Source: Lacticaseibacillus zhaodongensis
Lineage (GTDB): Bacteria; Bacillota; Bacilli; Lactobacillales; Lactobacillaceae
Length of the DNA stretch: 64,000 nucleotides
Direction: 5' to 3'
Assembly (NCBI RefSeq): GCF_009687905.1
Contig: NZ_BLBG01000006.1
Location: 62,001 to 126,000, forward strand
The notes beneath the pieces are model-generated. The model made no database searches and was not told where the DNA came from. It saw nothing but the letters and a program-made list of their open reading frames with translations. How positions within the stretch are numbered: the stretch's first letter is position 1; every line of letters starts with the position of its first letter. Position numbers and translations under genes: made by a program. Below are positions 34,901 to 43,887 of this stretch, in pieces.

Positions 34901-35191
34901 GATACCTTTCGAACTACCATTAATTGTGGGCTGCAGGATATCAGCCAAGGTTGCAGAACTTCCGACTGGAACTTCCTCTTCATCGCGGAAGCTAATCTTA
35001 GTCCCGTTGCCCAAAGTCTGGGTAACCTGAAATGCTGCCGCTACCGGGTGTGGATTCGTGATGACGGTGCTAGCGCCAATACTTAGCGCGCCAATTGCAG
35101 CCGCAACCCAAAGCTTACCGTCTTTGTACAGCTTGTAATGTTCCTTAACCAACATATGTTTACCTTTATTGTTATTAAAACCGAATATCAT
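31994..35191 (-). CDS. LPXTG-anchored surface protein with KxYKxGKxW signal and Ig-like repeats
   Basis: 1065-residue cell-wall protein, probably an adhesin. It opens with a KxYKxGKxW signal peptide (KLYKDGKLW, residues 20-28, then a hydrophobic stretch to about 52). Next come a large unique region, a MucBP-like stretch (FPFTYVDENGNQI) and at least two bacterial Ig-like/DUF5011 repeats with ATDKEDGNL/ATDKEDGDL. A Thr/Asn/Gly/Asp low-complexity stalk follows with tandem TNGGTTNGGTTNEGG units. At the C-terminus LPQTG (1031-1035) precedes a membrane helix and RRRRED. Four more LPxTG motifs lie between 925 and 982. AGGGGGAG supports ATG 35191. Monocistronic. Confidence 0.93.
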   Translation of the reverse strand: MIFGFNNNKGKHMLVKEHYKLYKDGKLWVAAAIGALSIGASTVITNPHPVAAAFQVTQTLGNGTKISFRDEEEVPVGSSATLADILQPTINGSSKGIRIDPEAFDSNKVGTYGVKISDGTGYGITATVYVVATDSTPATNMDSVGSLPNGSDMAYYWRTDFDADPKAAHPQTPLENNDSYGVPFFPYDFSSSVDFSKFVTTPSVQDSAAAFGELIGGNDTLGFAKQWRGMDSEPTDVKSWVNNVVYADGPHKGEEVNVSSPYFEHDPNDPSSPAVINALVQVGAAGDNMVAMKTYPLQIVDDAPQISSDSNIQVQQNDSPLTVEQLMHATATDTEDGELPVKITSNYDPTKVGKYDVEMTATDKYGVQTVRHETITVTDHDVYSFPFTYVDENGNQIHDPAQTDASVEAPANILKYDVKGYTPAQEIINESNRGGGVQSLVADFEKQEVQMYSELNGQGKLVSTIPFSQLTPGQLLQMGIETATGTVPLTSGTSYNDLANAYDFASAISDVKFVYKEDAPTVTDEAPELNATDATGLVGTTATITDLLKASATDKEDGNLTPVVQVINDGGFNKDQAGKYNVTLGVTDKAGHFVTKNYTITLTDGSDQTDPDAIPTLTASNASAKVGTTGSIPALLSAAATDKEDGDLTSKITVVDDGGFDKDKTGTYNVTLNVKDSNGHSVTGKYTITLTADNDNTTPDDNTKPGDDSTKPGDDTTKPGDNTNQGGNTVIGSGNNNGNTTINGGDTNTTTNTTGDTNITINGGDTNTSGDTNIKGGDTSTTGDTTTSGDTNTHIKGDTDTSVIINTANDSTSGECGSTNGGDTTNGGTTNGGTTNEGGTTNGGTTNGGTTNGGTTNEGGTTNGGTTNGGTTNGGTTNEGGTTNGGTTNGGTTNEGGTTNGGTTNGGSTTPAGSTINNIFTGAGLPTTGLPATGGSVTNTNTTTVPTGSNTATDGDTTGSLPETGSFSANGTGTAGSLPDTGSFPTTGANGVISTTRTPLASGFSGVTSTSRTSLPNTFGGTTSSSRRSYLPQTGDRTNSVITAIGVALLGGIILLGGLRRRRED
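32473..32735 (-). repeat. Tandem coding repeat (Thr-Asn-Gly-Gly stalk)
   Basis: Within the surface protein gene, 12- and 15-bp units coding TNGGT and TNEGGT alternate about 17 times, with near-identical copies of a ~48-bp superunit. Likely to vary in number between strains by slippage or recombination. Confidence 0.85.
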
Positions 35192-35847
35192 AATATTCTC
35201 CCCCTAATCAAAAAAAGAAATATAATATCTGTCCCATCGAATACATTGTAGGTTTCCAAATAGATATTCGGAATCAACTTTGAAAAGGCTTATTTTTTTT
35301 TTTTTTATTTTTTGTCAGTGCAAAATTATATTAGTGATAAGCTACATCTAGACCTAGTTGACACAGGTGCTTAGCCTGCCAAATTGTGACTTCCTGTTTA
35401 AACCTGAGTTAATTACAACTTGGAGGGCAACAGGGGCTGACCGGATATTTTTGTTTTTTAACGAACGTGAGCAGTCGATTCCTATGTCTCGATAATCGAA
35501 TGATACGGACTGCGCAACGCCCGCCAAATCAAGCGCCATCGGACTTTGTTATGCCATTCAAGATTGATGGTTGCTACTGCCAATTCAGACTATAAGTTAA
35601 CGACTTTAACGTTTATTCAACTGCACGAATAGGCACAAACAGGCGCTGGGGGACGCTCTGTTTTGTCTGACCATAATCCAAGCCGAATGTCTCAATCATT
35701 TTATTTTAACGGAGTCGCTTAGTTAAGACCCCTTAGCGATGATAGTTAAATGAGTTTGCTTATGATGCTTCAATAAAAAAACAGTAGTTGTTTATCTGCT
35801 AACTTCACGTTGCAACAGAGCCGTAAAACGTTAATTATTCAGACTAT
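35192..35847. other. Intergenic region with 14-T homopolymer
   Basis: No gene that I accept in about 650 bp. Upstream of the surface protein gene (minus strand) lies an A-tract seen as T14 at 35293-35306 plus T6 at 35308-35313. A -10-like TATTAT lies near 35225. Several small imperfect hairpins are present (e.g. around 35467-35512). Base composition is more AT-rich than the flanks. Confidence 0.5.
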
Positions 35848-35888
35848 ATAAAGAGCACCGCAGCCAGCTGACCACGGTGCTCTCGTTT
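35848..35888 (-). terminator. Terminator of the ClC-type channel gene
   Basis: GAGAGCACCG pairs with CGGTGCTCT around an inner CAGCTG; TTTATATA follows on the minus strand. Confidence 0.75.
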
Positions 35889-35892
35889 CAGT

Positions 35893-37119
35893 CTATAGTC
35901 GAAGAATTGCAAACTGATCGCCATACTTAGCGTTCAGCCGCTGGTAGCCTCGGTCCACCAAGAAGATGCAGCCAGTGGTAATCACGCTGACTGGCAGCAG
36001 GTTCGGCGGCAGGAACATGATTGCCATCACCCCACCCGCAACTAAGGGTGACTCCAGAATCGTTGCACCCATGCTGATGGCACAAACAGCGATGATAAAG
36101 ATCGGGTCCAGTTGCGGCAAGAGGTGGCTTAATGCAATCCCCTGCGCAGTGCTAGCGAAGAGAACTGGGAAAATATCCCCACCGAGCCAGCCAGTGTTCA
36201 GACAAATCGTCAGCAGTGCCAATTTCAGAAACGACCGCAACAACAGGAACCCATTCGTTTGCTGCTGCCAGCTCGTCGCGAGCAGGTGGAAGTTGTGCAT
36301 CCCCGAAAAGTTGATTGCGGGCGTGAAGAGTGTTGCGAGGTAAATGGCAATCCCACCAAACACGAGCAGGCTCCAGTCGTGGGTCAAGCGGCCCGTGATG
36401 ATGTGGCGCAAGCCCACCATTAGCCGTAAGTAAATGCGTCCCGCTAGCCACGAACCCAGCACAATGAGTGGCAACCACAGCAGGTCGCGCATGTGCCAGG
36501 CGGAACGACCGAGGTAAACAATCACGGACGGTTCACCACCCCACTTGCAGGTCAGGTAGAAGGCCAAGATTCCGAACACGAAGTAGCTGATCATGCACGG
36601 GGTCCACAGACTTTTGTGCTTATCGGCCGGTGACCGGTGCAGCAGGTACCGGTGCGGCGTCAAGATAACGCGCAGGAGTCGCTTTGTGCCTTGTTGGTGA
36701 ATTGCCGGCCAGTTGCGGTCAATGTAACGCAGCTTGTCGCCGAGCCAGATGCCGTACAGACAGGTCGAACTCACGAGCGTGGCTTCGGGGCCGAGACTCG
36801 TGCCACTGGTCAGCATGACTGCGGGCACAATCATTTGCAGCAGCAGATAGCGGTAGTTCGACGTTCCCGTCGCGGCGAGGTCCGCCCGAATCAGACCGAG
36901 CGCCTTCGGGAACTGACCGGTCGTGCGCTGGGTCAGGTAAATCAGCGCCCCAACCAGCACTATCCAGGCGGCGTTGAACACCGGCCGAAACGTTGGTCCC
37001 GGCCAGACGACATCAATCAACCAGCCCTGCAGCAGGTAGAAGCCGCCGAGAATGGCACCGATGATGAGCGCACACAAAAGGCCGTAACTATAGATGATTA
37101 ACTTTTGCCTGCGTGTCAC
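35893..37119 (-). CDS. ClC-family chloride channel/transporter-like protein
   Basis: 408 residues, about ten hydrophobic segments. SGTSLGPEATLV corresponds to the ClC GxGxGxEGP-type selectivity region, and NTGWLGGDIFPVLFASTAQG to the GxFxP-type second region; the gating Glu appears as LGPEA. It probably moves chloride or fluoride with proton coupling. GTG 37119 (MTRRQKLIIYSYG) is preferred, with GGAGG seven bases upstream; ATG 37125 touches that site. It starts 110 bp after the MFS gene on the same strand. The motifs are somewhat degenerate, so ion specificity is open. Confidence 0.82.
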   Translation of the reverse strand: MTRRQKLIIYSYGLLCALIIGAILGGFYLLQGWLIDVVWPGPTFRPVFNAAWIVLVGALIYLTQRTTGQFPKALGLIRADLAATGTSNYRYLLLQMIVPAVMLTSGTSLGPEATLVSSTCLYGIWLGDKLRYIDRNWPAIHQQGTKRLLRVILTPHRYLLHRSPADKHKSLWTPCMISYFVFGILAFYLTCKWGGEPSVIVYLGRSAWHMRDLLWLPLIVLGSWLAGRIYLRLMVGLRHIITGRLTHDWSLLVFGGIAIYLATLFTPAINFSGMHNFHLLATSWQQQTNGFLLLRSFLKLALLTICLNTGWLGGDIFPVLFASTAQGIALSHLLPQLDPIFIIAVCAISMGATILESPLVAGGVMAIMFLPPNLLPVSVITTGCIFLVDRGYQRLNAKYGDQFAILRL

Positions 37120-37229
37120 CCGCATACCTCCACTTTTCCAACTCCGCCATGAAAACAAATCGAGTTCCAGCATACCGGTTTGCAAGCGGCGGCGTCAAAT
37201 GCAGTGTTAATCGCCGTGTTCTCCGCACG

Positions 37230-38645
37230 CTATGAATTAGCTGCCGCAGCGCGCCGGGTGCTGCGCAGCAACCAGGTGAGCAAGCCCAGCGCAATTACGA
37301 TCAGCCCGAGTGCAAAATAATAACTGATGTGCATCCCCGCGATAAACCACTCCGGGTGTGCATGCGGATAGCTGGTGATGTGCCGACCAGCTTGCCGACT
37401 AATACCCCAGTAGAGGGTGGAAGTGGCGAGCGACAGGCCTAGGGACATGCCTAGGTTCCGGGATAGCGACGCAATCGAGCCGGCAATGCCCTGATATTCC
37501 TGACCAGCATTGCTCATGATCATCGGGTTGTTTTGGAAGGTCCCGTTGGCAAAGCCAAAAATCATGAGGGCGATAACTAGCCACAGGGCGCCCCAGCTGG
37601 GTTCAATCAGTATGAAAATGATCATCGGGATCAAGAAGAGGCCCAGGCCGTACCGCGAAACCCGTTCCGGCCCGATGTGGTCACTTAACTGCCCGCCCAG
37701 TGGTGCCGCGAAAACGTTGACGAACGGTGCCGCCATCAGGATCATTCCAGCGATTGCGGAGGAGTAGCCTAAAGTTTCCTGCAGGTAAAACGGCAAGATC
37801 ATATTATTAAAATAACTGACCGCAAACACCATCATCGTGGTCAGCACGCCAATCGTAAACGCCGGATTCTTGAAGATCCGCAAATTCAGTAATGGCGCCG
37901 GGGTATGATTTTCCCGGTAAACAAAGCCACCAATCATGATTAAGGTGCAGACGAACAAGCCGATGATCGGCAAACGGGTATAGCCGCTATCCTGGCCCCA
38001 ATAAATCCCGACGAAGAACGCCACGATGGCTAATGCGTAGGCGGCATAGCCGGGCCAGTCAATTTTGATTTTCTGCAGGTGCACTGGCTCCTTGGGGAAA
38101 AGCTTACGCCCGAGTATAAACGCGATAATTCCGAGCGGCACGTTGATATAAAAGATATCGTGCCAAGTGAACGCGGCCAGGATGAGGCCGCCCAATCCGG
38201 GCCCCATGATATTGCCAATCTGGACAAAGGAGCTATTGACGCCCAGTGCGATGCCGTGCCGCGCTCGGGGAAAAATTTCGGTGATGATACCGAAGTTAGT
38301 GGCCATCGTCATCGAGGAGCCGACCGCCTGCAGTACCCGCATGATCAATAGCATCGGCAGCGAATTGCTGAGCCCACAGCCAAGAGAGCCAACTGTGAAA
38401 ATAATCGTACCGACCTGAAACACCGGAATACGGCCAATTTGGTCGGAGACATTACCGAAGAAGATGAGCAACACGCAAATCAAAACTAAGTAGACAGACA
38501 CGACCCATTCGGCCTGGTTCATCGGCACACCAAAGTCATGAGATAGTTGCGGCACGGCAATATTAACGATACTGGCGTCGATGGTCGACATGAATGACAC
38601 CATTGATGTTGCCAGCAGGAGGGTCCATTGGGAACGCTTGTCCAA
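37230..38645 (-). CDS. MFS transporter, DHA2 (14-TMS) drug:H+ antiporter type
   Basis: 471 residues with 14 hydrophobic segments. TIDASIVNIAVPQLSHDF and GNVSDQIGRIPVFQVG (motif A), then VLQAVGSSMTMAT and GPGLGGLILAAFTWHDIFYINVPLGI (motif C), are typical of EmrB/QacA-like multidrug exporters. The start codon is TTG (38645), giving MDKRSQWTLLLATSMVSFMSTIDAS; the ribosome-binding site is weak. Substrate unknown. Confidence 0.9.
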   Translation of the reverse strand: MDKRSQWTLLLATSMVSFMSTIDASIVNIAVPQLSHDFGVPMNQAEWVVSVYLVLICVLLIFFGNVSDQIGRIPVFQVGTIIFTVGSLGCGLSNSLPMLLIMRVLQAVGSSMTMATNFGIITEIFPRARHGIALGVNSSFVQIGNIMGPGLGGLILAAFTWHDIFYINVPLGIIAFILGRKLFPKEPVHLQKIKIDWPGYAAYALAIVAFFVGIYWGQDSGYTRLPIIGLFVCTLIMIGGFVYRENHTPAPLLNLRIFKNPAFTIGVLTTMMVFAVSYFNNMILPFYLQETLGYSSAIAGMILMAAPFVNVFAAPLGGQLSDHIGPERVSRYGLGLFLIPMIIFILIEPSWGALWLVIALMIFGFANGTFQNNPMIMSNAGQEYQGIAGSIASLSRNLGMSLGLSLATSTLYWGISRQAGRHITSYPHAHPEWFIAGMHISYYFALGLIVIALGLLTWLLRSTRRAAAANS

Positions 38646-38712
38646 GATGGTTCACCACTTTCAATCAGAATATGTAAGCTAATTACTATTATTTATACCT
38701 TAACATAAGCAC

Positions 38713-38762
38713 GCAAAGACCCTCGCTCAGGCAGATGATTAACTGTCCGAGCAAGGGTCTCG
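38713..38762 (-). terminator. Terminator of the his operon
   Basis: AGACCCTTGCTC pairs with GAGCGAGGGTCT, plus an inner CAG/CTG stem, followed by a short T-run on the minus strand. It lies about 20 bp after the hisC stop. Confidence 0.8.
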
Positions 38763-38782
38763 TCGTGGCGCGCTTGTTAATG

Positions 38783-39865
38783 CTACTTGTGTGCTGCCAA
38801 ATATTCCGCAATCAGTTTCTGCAGCTGTGCATTCTCTTCCGCGCTACCGAAAGTGACCCGCAGCCAATCGGGGCGCAAGCGGTCACGCACAAGAAAGCCA
38901 TTGTGCATCAGAAAATCGTGCAAGCCGGCCGCGTCTGGCACCTGGAAGAAGATGAAGTTAGTCTGACTAGGATAGAAGTTAAGCTTTTGCGCGGTCAGGA
39001 AATCAGTCCAGGACTTGCGCGCCGCGACCACTTTCCGCTTTGTATCCGCGACAAACTCCTGATCATCCAGTGCGGCTAGCGCCAAGGTCTGGGATACACT
39101 GTTGAGGTTGTAAGGCAGCCGCACCGCCTGCATGCTGGCAATCAGCGACTTCGGGACAACAGCGTAACCGACCCGCATCCCCGCCAGCCCGTATATTTTG
39201 GAGAAGGTCCGCATCACCACGATGTTGGAAAACTGGTCCAAAAACTGCACGGCGGATGGATTGTCGACCCCGTCCACAAACTCAATGTAGGCTTCATCGA
39301 TAAGCACCAGCACGTGTTGCGGGATGCGGCTGAGCAGCGCCTCCAGCTCAACTGGCTTGAGCAGCGTTCCGGTCGGATTGTTCGGGTTGCAGAGCCACAG
39401 CAACTTGGTCTTGTCCGTGATGGCGGCAACCATGGCGTCCGCATCAACACGGCCATCAGCGGTCACTGGTACATCAACGGTTTTGGCTGCCTCAATCTGG
39501 TCGTGCAGTTTGTACTCGGAGAAGGTCGGCCATGGTTCGACGACCTCATCACCAGGTTCGAGGAAAGTACGCGTGATTAGCTCAATAATTTCATCCAGCC
39601 CGCAACCAAACAGCAGCTGCTCAGGGTCAACCTGCAAGTATTGCGCTACCGCCTCCCGCAACGCATTCGCATTGCCGTCTGGATATTCGTTCAATGGCAG
39701 GCTCGTTGCTGTGGCCAGCGCTTTTTTGACGCGGGGTGAGGTGCCAAAAGGGTTCTCATTGGCCGACAGCCGCACAAGTTTATCAATGCCTAACTTGGCC
39801 TGCAAATCTTGCAGTGGTTCTTCCGGCACGTAGGGGTGTAAGTCCGCAACAGTTTTCTTAAGCAT
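38783..39865 (-). CDS. hisC: Histidinol-phosphate aminotransferase
   Basis: 360-residue PLP enzyme of histidine synthesis. LSANENPFGTSPRVKKAL at the N-terminus, NPNNPTGTL, DEAYIEF and TFSKIYGLAGMRVGY (PLP-binding Lys in FSK) are diagnostic. Last gene of the operon, 11 bp after hisE, followed by a terminator. Also able in principle to act on aromatic keto acids, but the location fixes the main role. Confidence 0.96.
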   Translation of the reverse strand: MLKKTVADLHPYVPEEPLQDLQAKLGIDKLVRLSANENPFGTSPRVKKALATATSLPLNEYPDGNANALREAVAQYLQVDPEQLLFGCGLDEIIELITRTFLEPGDEVVEPWPTFSEYKLHDQIEAAKTVDVPVTADGRVDADAMVAAITDKTKLLWLCNPNNPTGTLLKPVELEALLSRIPQHVLVLIDEAYIEFVDGVDNPSAVQFLDQFSNIVVMRTFSKIYGLAGMRVGYAVVPKSLIASMQAVRLPYNLNSVSQTLALAALDDQEFVADTKRKVVAARKSWTDFLTAQKLNFYPSQTNFIFFQVPDAAGLHDFLMHNGFLVRDRLRPDWLRVTFGSAEENAQLQKLIAEYLAAHK

Positions 39866-39876
39866 ATTCTGCCCCC

Positions 39877-40206
39877 CTAGAACTTGTCGATTGGGCGCCG
39901 GTCTTGCGTCTTACTCTTCTTGCCCTCGCGGCTGGCGAGTTCCTCTTCAATCTGGTCAACGCTGATTCCGCGCTCCGCCATCAGCACGAGTACGTGGTAA
40001 GTCAGGTCGGCAACTTCCAGAATGAATGCGGGGTCGTCGGGGTTCTTCGCCGCGACCACGACCTCGGTCGACTCCTCGCCGACCTTCTTCAAGATTTTGT
40101 CGAGGCCCTTAGTGAATAGGTAATCCGTGTAGGAGCCCGGTTCCGGGTTTTCCTTGCGTGACTTGATCAATGCTTCTAGTTCGTGAATCGTCTGCTTTTC
40201 ACTCAT
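39877..40206 (-). CDS. hisE: Phosphoribosyl-ATP pyrophosphatase
   Basis: 109-residue MazG-like enzyme. [50 protein letters not shown] contains the conserved Glu/Asp metal ligands (EESTE) and the following ADLTYH. ATG 40206 chosen (GGGAGA upstream); the longer frame to 40347 reads through hisI. Overlaps hisI by eight bases. HisI and HisE are separate here rather than fused. Confidence 0.95.
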   Translation of the reverse strand: MSEKQTIHELEALIKSRKENPEPGSYTDYLFTKGLDKILKKVGEESTEVVVAAKNPDDPAFILEVADLTYHVLVLMAERGISVDQIEEELASREGKKSKTQDRRPIDKF

Positions 40207-40528
40207 CGATAACGTCTCCCTTTTCGTTCCTGTAAAAACAACTCGTGTGGCCGGTGTGACAAGCCGGGCCCGCTGGTTCAACCAGCAACAGCACCGTGTC
40301 GGCGTCACAATCAACTTGGATGTCGACGACCTTTTGCGTGTTGCCACTAGTCTCGCCCTTGTGCCACAGCTCGCCGCGGCTGCGGGACCAGAACCAGGTC
40401 TGCCCCGTCGCCTTGGTGCGCTCCCAGGACTCCTTGTTCATGTAGGCCACCATCAGCACTTGCTTCGTGCGCGCGTCCTGCACCACGGTCGGAATCAGCC
40501 CGTCTTCCTTGGCAAAATCTAGCTCCAT
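40199..40528 (-). CDS. hisI: Phosphoribosyl-AMP cyclohydrolase
   Basis: 109 residues. [47 protein letters not shown] and [27 protein letters not shown] hold the zinc and magnesium ligands (three Cys and Asp residues). Start overlaps the hisF end by ten bases, translationally coupled. Confidence 0.96.
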   Translation of the reverse strand: MELDFAKEDGLIPTVVQDARTKQVLMVAYMNKESWERTKATGQTWFWSRSRGELWHKGETSGNTQKVVDIQVDCDADTVLLLVEPAGPACHTGHTSCFYRNEKGDVIDE

Positions 40529-41283
40529 CGTACCGGGACCCCCTCTTTTTGTAGCGCCCGTTTAACGTCCGGAATGGTCAGCTCGCCAAAGTGAAAGACC
40601 GAGGCGGCCAGGCCGGCATCAACGTTCGTTTGCTTGAATAAATCAACCATGTCCTGCGTGCTGCCGCAGCCGCCAGAGGCAATGATGGGCACGTCCACCG
40701 CCGCTGTCAATTGCTGGTACAACTTGAGGTCAAATCCGGCCTTGGTGCCGTCCTTGTCCATGGAGGTCACCATGAGTTCCCCGGCCCCGCGTTCAACCGC
40801 CTCGCGAGCCCAGGCAATGCCGTCCTTACCGGTTGGGGTGCGGCCCCCATCAACCACGACTTCGTAGACCTGCATCTTGTCGTTGTAACGCACGTCGATT
40901 GCAGCCACCATGCACTGAGCACCAAATTTCTCCGCGCCCTGCGTGAGTAGCTCGGGATTGCGCACGGCCGCAGAGTTCAAGGCCACTTTATCGGCACCGG
41001 CGTGGAGCAGCCGCTGCATGTCAGCCACGTTGTGCACCCCGCCGCCAACGGTCAGGGGCATGAACACCTGACTGGCCACCTGCTCGATGGTATCGACGAT
41101 TGCGGGCCGCTGTTCAACGGTTGCCGTGATGTCCAGGAAGACCAGTTCATCGGCCCCCTGCTTTTCGTAGGCTGCGGCGATTTCTGCCGGGTCACCAACA
41201 TCGGTCAGGGAAACAAAATGCACGCCCTTCTTCACCCGGCCGTGATCAACATCCAGACAGGGAATGATTCGTTTACTAAGCAT
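40519..41283 (-). CDS. hisF: Imidazole glycerol phosphate synthase cyclase subunit
   Basis: 254-residue (beta/alpha)8 barrel. [23 protein letters not shown] carries the catalytic Asp11; the second catalytic Asp is in [14 protein letters not shown]. Partner of HisH. Start overlaps the hisA stop by one base (TAATG). Confidence 0.97.
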   Translation of the reverse strand: MLSKRIIPCLDVDHGRVKKGVHFVSLTDVGDPAEIAAAYEKQGADELVFLDITATVEQRPAIVDTIEQVASQVFMPLTVGGGVHNVADMQRLLHAGADKVALNSAAVRNPELLTQGAEKFGAQCMVAAIDVRYNDKMQVYEVVVDGGRTPTGKDGIAWAREAVERGAGELMVTSMDKDGTKAGFDLKLYQQLTAAVDVPIIASGGCGSTQDMVDLFKQTNVDAGLAASVFHFGELTIPDVKRALQKEGVPVRWS

Positions 41284-42005
41284 TAAGCATCCATCCTTTC
41301 CCGTAAATCGGCCAACGTAATCGTGCCGGCAGCGAGAGCCTTACCAACGATGGCGGCCCGCAAACCGGCCGCCGCCAGCTGGTCCAGATCCGCCGGCGTG
41401 TGCATCCCGCCAGAAGCCACGATCGTCACATCGGGGAAGGCGGTCTGCAGCCGCTGCAAGAGTGCCACGTTCGGGCCGGCAAGCATGCCGTCCTTGGCGA
41501 TGTCCGTCACGACGAAGCGCCGGGCACCGGCAGTGCGCATCGCCGCGAGCACGTCGTCGACCTGGGCACTGCTGGTTTCGAGCCAACCGGCCGTGGCCAC
41601 CTTGCCGTCGCGGCAGTCGAGCCCGATGGTAATCGCGTCAGGGCCAAACTTTTGCAGCGCAGTCCGCGCCAGCTCCGGATTGGTCAGCACCACGGAGCCG
41701 AGAATGACCCGCTTGACGCCCAACTGCAGGTACTGCTCAATCGCAGCGAGCGTGCGGATGCCGCCACCGACTTCTACATCTAAATCCGTTGCGGCCAGGA
41801 TTTTGGCAATCACCGCCGTGTTCTTCGGCGTGCCCGCCTTGGCCCCGTCCAGATCCACGAGGTGCAGGTCCGTCATGCCCGCGGCCGCAAACTTTTGTGC
41901 TTGCGCTACCGGGTCGGCGTTAATGAGGTCGCGCTGGGCATAATCGCCCTGCTTGAGGCGCACGCTCTGACCACCAATCAAATCAATTGCGGGCAACATC
42001 TGCAT
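41283..42005 (-). CDS. hisA: Phosphoribosylformimino-AICAR ribotide isomerase
   Basis: 240-residue barrel enzyme, paralogue of His[23 protein letters not shown] and [33 protein letters not shown] are typical; catalytic Asp residues lie in AIDLIGG and TDIAKDG. ATG 42005 has AGGAGGTG seven bases upstream, inside hisH; the 66-residue longer frame is out-of-frame hisH sequence. 23-bp overlap with hisH. Confidence 0.95.
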   Translation of the reverse strand: MQMLPAIDLIGGQSVRLKQGDYAQRDLINADPVAQAQKFAAAGMTDLHLVDLDGAKAGTPKNTAVIAKILAATDLDVEVGGGIRTLAAIEQYLQLGVKRVILGSVVLTNPELARTALQKFGPDAITIGLDCRDGKVATAGWLETSSAQVDDVLAAMRTAGARRFVVTDIAKDGMLAGPNVALLQRLQTAFPDVTIVASGGMHTPADLDQLAAAGLRAAIVGKALAAGTITLADLRERMDA

Positions 42006-42609
42006 TGCGGCACACCTCCTCGAAAGCGGACAAGCCGGCGAGCCCCACCTTGCCGCTCTTTTCCGGGTGGAACTGCATGCCGATGACGTTGTTCTGGCGC
42101 ACGACGCTCGGAATGCGGACGCCGTAATCGCAGCTGCAGACCACGTTGCGACTCGCCGTCTGCACGTAGAAGGAGTGCACGAAGTAGGTGTACTGGCCGC
42201 CAAAGATGTCGGCGAGCTTACCCGGCCGCTGGGAGACGTTCTTGTCCCAGCCCATGTGCGGTACCTTCAAGTCGTCGGCCTTCGGAATCGGCACGACCGC
42301 ACCGGGCAAAATTCCGAGGCCGGGGCAACGGCCAAACTCATCGCTGTAGTCAAACAACAGCTGCATCCCCAAACAGATACCCAGCATCGGCTGCCCGCTG
42401 CGGGCCGCCTGCTGCAAGACCGGCACCAGCTGGCGGTCTGCTAGCGCCGCCATCGCCTTTTGGAACGCTCCGACCCCAGGCAGGATAATGCCGTCCGCCG
42501 CGAGCAGCTCGTCCGGATCGGCGGTGAGGGTGCTCGCGATGCCAAGGAAGCTGAGCGCCTTTTGCACGTTGCGCACGTTCCCCGTGTCGTAATCAACTAG
42601 TGCCAGCAT
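41983..42609 (-). CDS. hisH: Imidazole glycerol phosphate synthase glutaminase subunit
   Basis: 208-residue class I glutamine amidotransferase feeding ammonia to HisF. LVDYDTGNVRNVQKAL, ILPGVGAFQKAM, GICLGMQLL (catalytic Cys) and GMQFHPEKSG (His and Glu of the triad). Start overlaps the hisB stop by one base. Confidence 0.96.
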   Translation of the reverse strand: MLALVDYDTGNVRNVQKALSFLGIASTLTADPDELLAADGIILPGVGAFQKAMAALADRQLVPVLQQAARSGQPMLGICLGMQLLFDYSDEFGRCPGLGILPGAVVPIPKADDLKVPHMGWDKNVSQRPGKLADIFGGQYTYFVHSFYVQTASRNVVCSCDYGVRIPSVVRQNNVIGMQFHPEKSGKVGLAGLSAFEEVCRNADVARN

Positions 42610-43193
42610 TAGATCACCCCTTTGGTCGACGGAATCCCCTTGATTTCGGGATTCAGCGTGACGGCCGCGCGCATCGCCCGGCCCAGCGCCTTGAACAGCG
42701 TTTCGATTTTGTGGTGCGTGTTGCGGCCGTACAAAACGGCGGCGTGGCAGTTGAGCTCGGCGTTGAAGGCGAAGGCCTGGAAGAAGTCCTCGGTGACCTC
42801 GGTGTCGTAGCCGCCCAGCTTCGGGTTGTCGAACTCGGCGTCAAAGACCAGGTAGCTGCGGCCGGAGAGGTCAATCACAACGCGGGAAAGAGTCTCATCC
42901 AGCGGCACGAAGGCAGTGCCGAAGCGCTCAATGCCGGCTTTGTCGCCGAGTGCCTGCTTGAAGCACTGACCAAGCACGATGCCGACGTCTTCTGTCGTGT
43001 GGTGCGGGTCGACCTGCAAGTCGCCATCCGCCTTGACCACTAAACCGAAGCGGCCGTGTTTGGCAAAGGCGTTCAGCATGTGGTCGAAAAAGCCAATCCC
43101 AGTATCGATATCGATTGTGCTGTAATCATCAAGGTTCAAACTAACCGTGATTTTGGTCTCGGCCGTGTCGCGTGTAATCGTTGCTTGTCTCAT
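42609..43193 (-). CDS. hisB: Imidazoleglycerol-phosphate dehydratase (monofunctional)
   Basis: 194 residues. [47 protein letters not shown] and ALNxxHxxHHKIE-type [34 protein letters not shown] hold the two Mn-binding His/Glu clusters. It lacks the phosphatase domain of the enterobacterial enzyme, so a separate HisK is needed; a candidate lies at 22250-23104. It directly follows hisG; hisD, normally between the two, is absent. Confidence 0.96.
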   Translation of the reverse strand: MRQATITRDTAETKITVSLNLDDYSTIDIDTGIGFFDHMLNAFAKHGRFGLVVKADGDLQVDPHHTTEDVGIVLGQCFKQALGDKAGIERFGTAFVPLDETLSRVVIDLSGRSYLVFDAEFDNPKLGGYDTEVTEDFFQAFAFNAELNCHAAVLYGRNTHHKIETLFKALGRAMRAAVTLNPEIKGIPSTKGVI

Positions 43194-43263
43194 AATTATG
43201 CCCTCCTAATTGCTTGCTCCTGCCACCGCAGCCGCGGTGACGCCATCTTTCAACAATAATTGC

Positions 43264-43887
43264 TTATTTTGCCTGAATACACTTTTGGAGGTTAGTAATC
43301 AGCTGGTAGACTTCCGCCCGCTTTTGCTTCAACGCGAGGCGGTTGACCACTAGGTGCGCCGAACAATCTTGGAGCCGGTTGTAGACCTGCAGGTGGTTCT
43401 CCCGCAGCGTCGTACCGGTTTCCACGATGTCGACAATGGCGTCCGCCATGCCAATGAGCGGGGCCAGTTCAACGGAGCCCTCGATTTTGATGATTTCAAC
43501 GTCGGTGCCAATCGTGTCGAAGTAGGTCTGCGTGATGTGCGGGTACTTGCTGGCAATGATGAGCCGCCGCGGCGTGTCCGGATTAAAGGCGCTGGTCGAG
43601 GCGAGGACAAAATGGCACTTGGAAACCTGCAGATCCAGCATGTCCGGCTGGTCGTTTTCCTGCTCGGTGAGGATGTCGGAACCAACAATGCCGATATCCA
43701 CGCTGCCGCGGTTGAGGTAGGTCAGCACGTCCGGCCCTTTTGCCAGAATCGTCCGGTAACGGTCGCGGTCGGTGAAAATGAGCTTGCGGCCCTTGTTTTC
43801 GATTGGCACGGTGTCGACACCGGCCTGCTTTAGTAGTGGCAAGACGTCCTGTTCGGTCCGGCCCTTCGTTAAGGCGATATTAAGCAT
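43264..43887 (-). CDS. hisG: ATP phosphoribosyltransferase, short catalytic subunit
   Basis: 207-residue short-form HisG, which needs HisZ for activity and feedback control. MLNIALTKGRTEQDVLPLLKQAGV, VDIGIVGSDILTEQ and the PRPP-binding IVDIVETGTTLRENHL are visible. The C-terminal regulatory domain of long HisG is missing, as expected. Overlaps hisZ by eight bases. Confidence 0.96.
   Translation of the reverse strand: MLNIALTKGRTEQDVLPLLKQAGVDTVPIENKGRKLIFTDRDRYRTILAKGPDVLTYLNRGSVDIGIVGSDILTEQENDQPDMLDLQVSKCHFVLASTSAFNPDTPRRLIIASKYPHITQTYFDTIGTDVEIIKIEGSVELAPLIGMADAIVDIVETGTTLRENHLQVYNRLQDCSAHLVVNRLALKQKRAEVYQLITNLQKCIQAK

Noticed and set aside
35354-35539. 61-codon minus-strand ORF in the 35-kb intergenic region
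   Set aside because: No ribosome-binding site, no recognisable features, lies in AT-rich noncoding sequence.
41283-42203. 306-residue version of hisA
   Set aside because: The first 66 residues are out-of-frame hisH; ATG 42005 has a good ribosome-binding site and begins the conserved LPAIDLIGG segment.
43194-43263. 18-codon stretch before hisB as a hisD remnant
   Set aside because: The residues do not match any part of HisD that I recognise; kept only as a note in the hisD finding.
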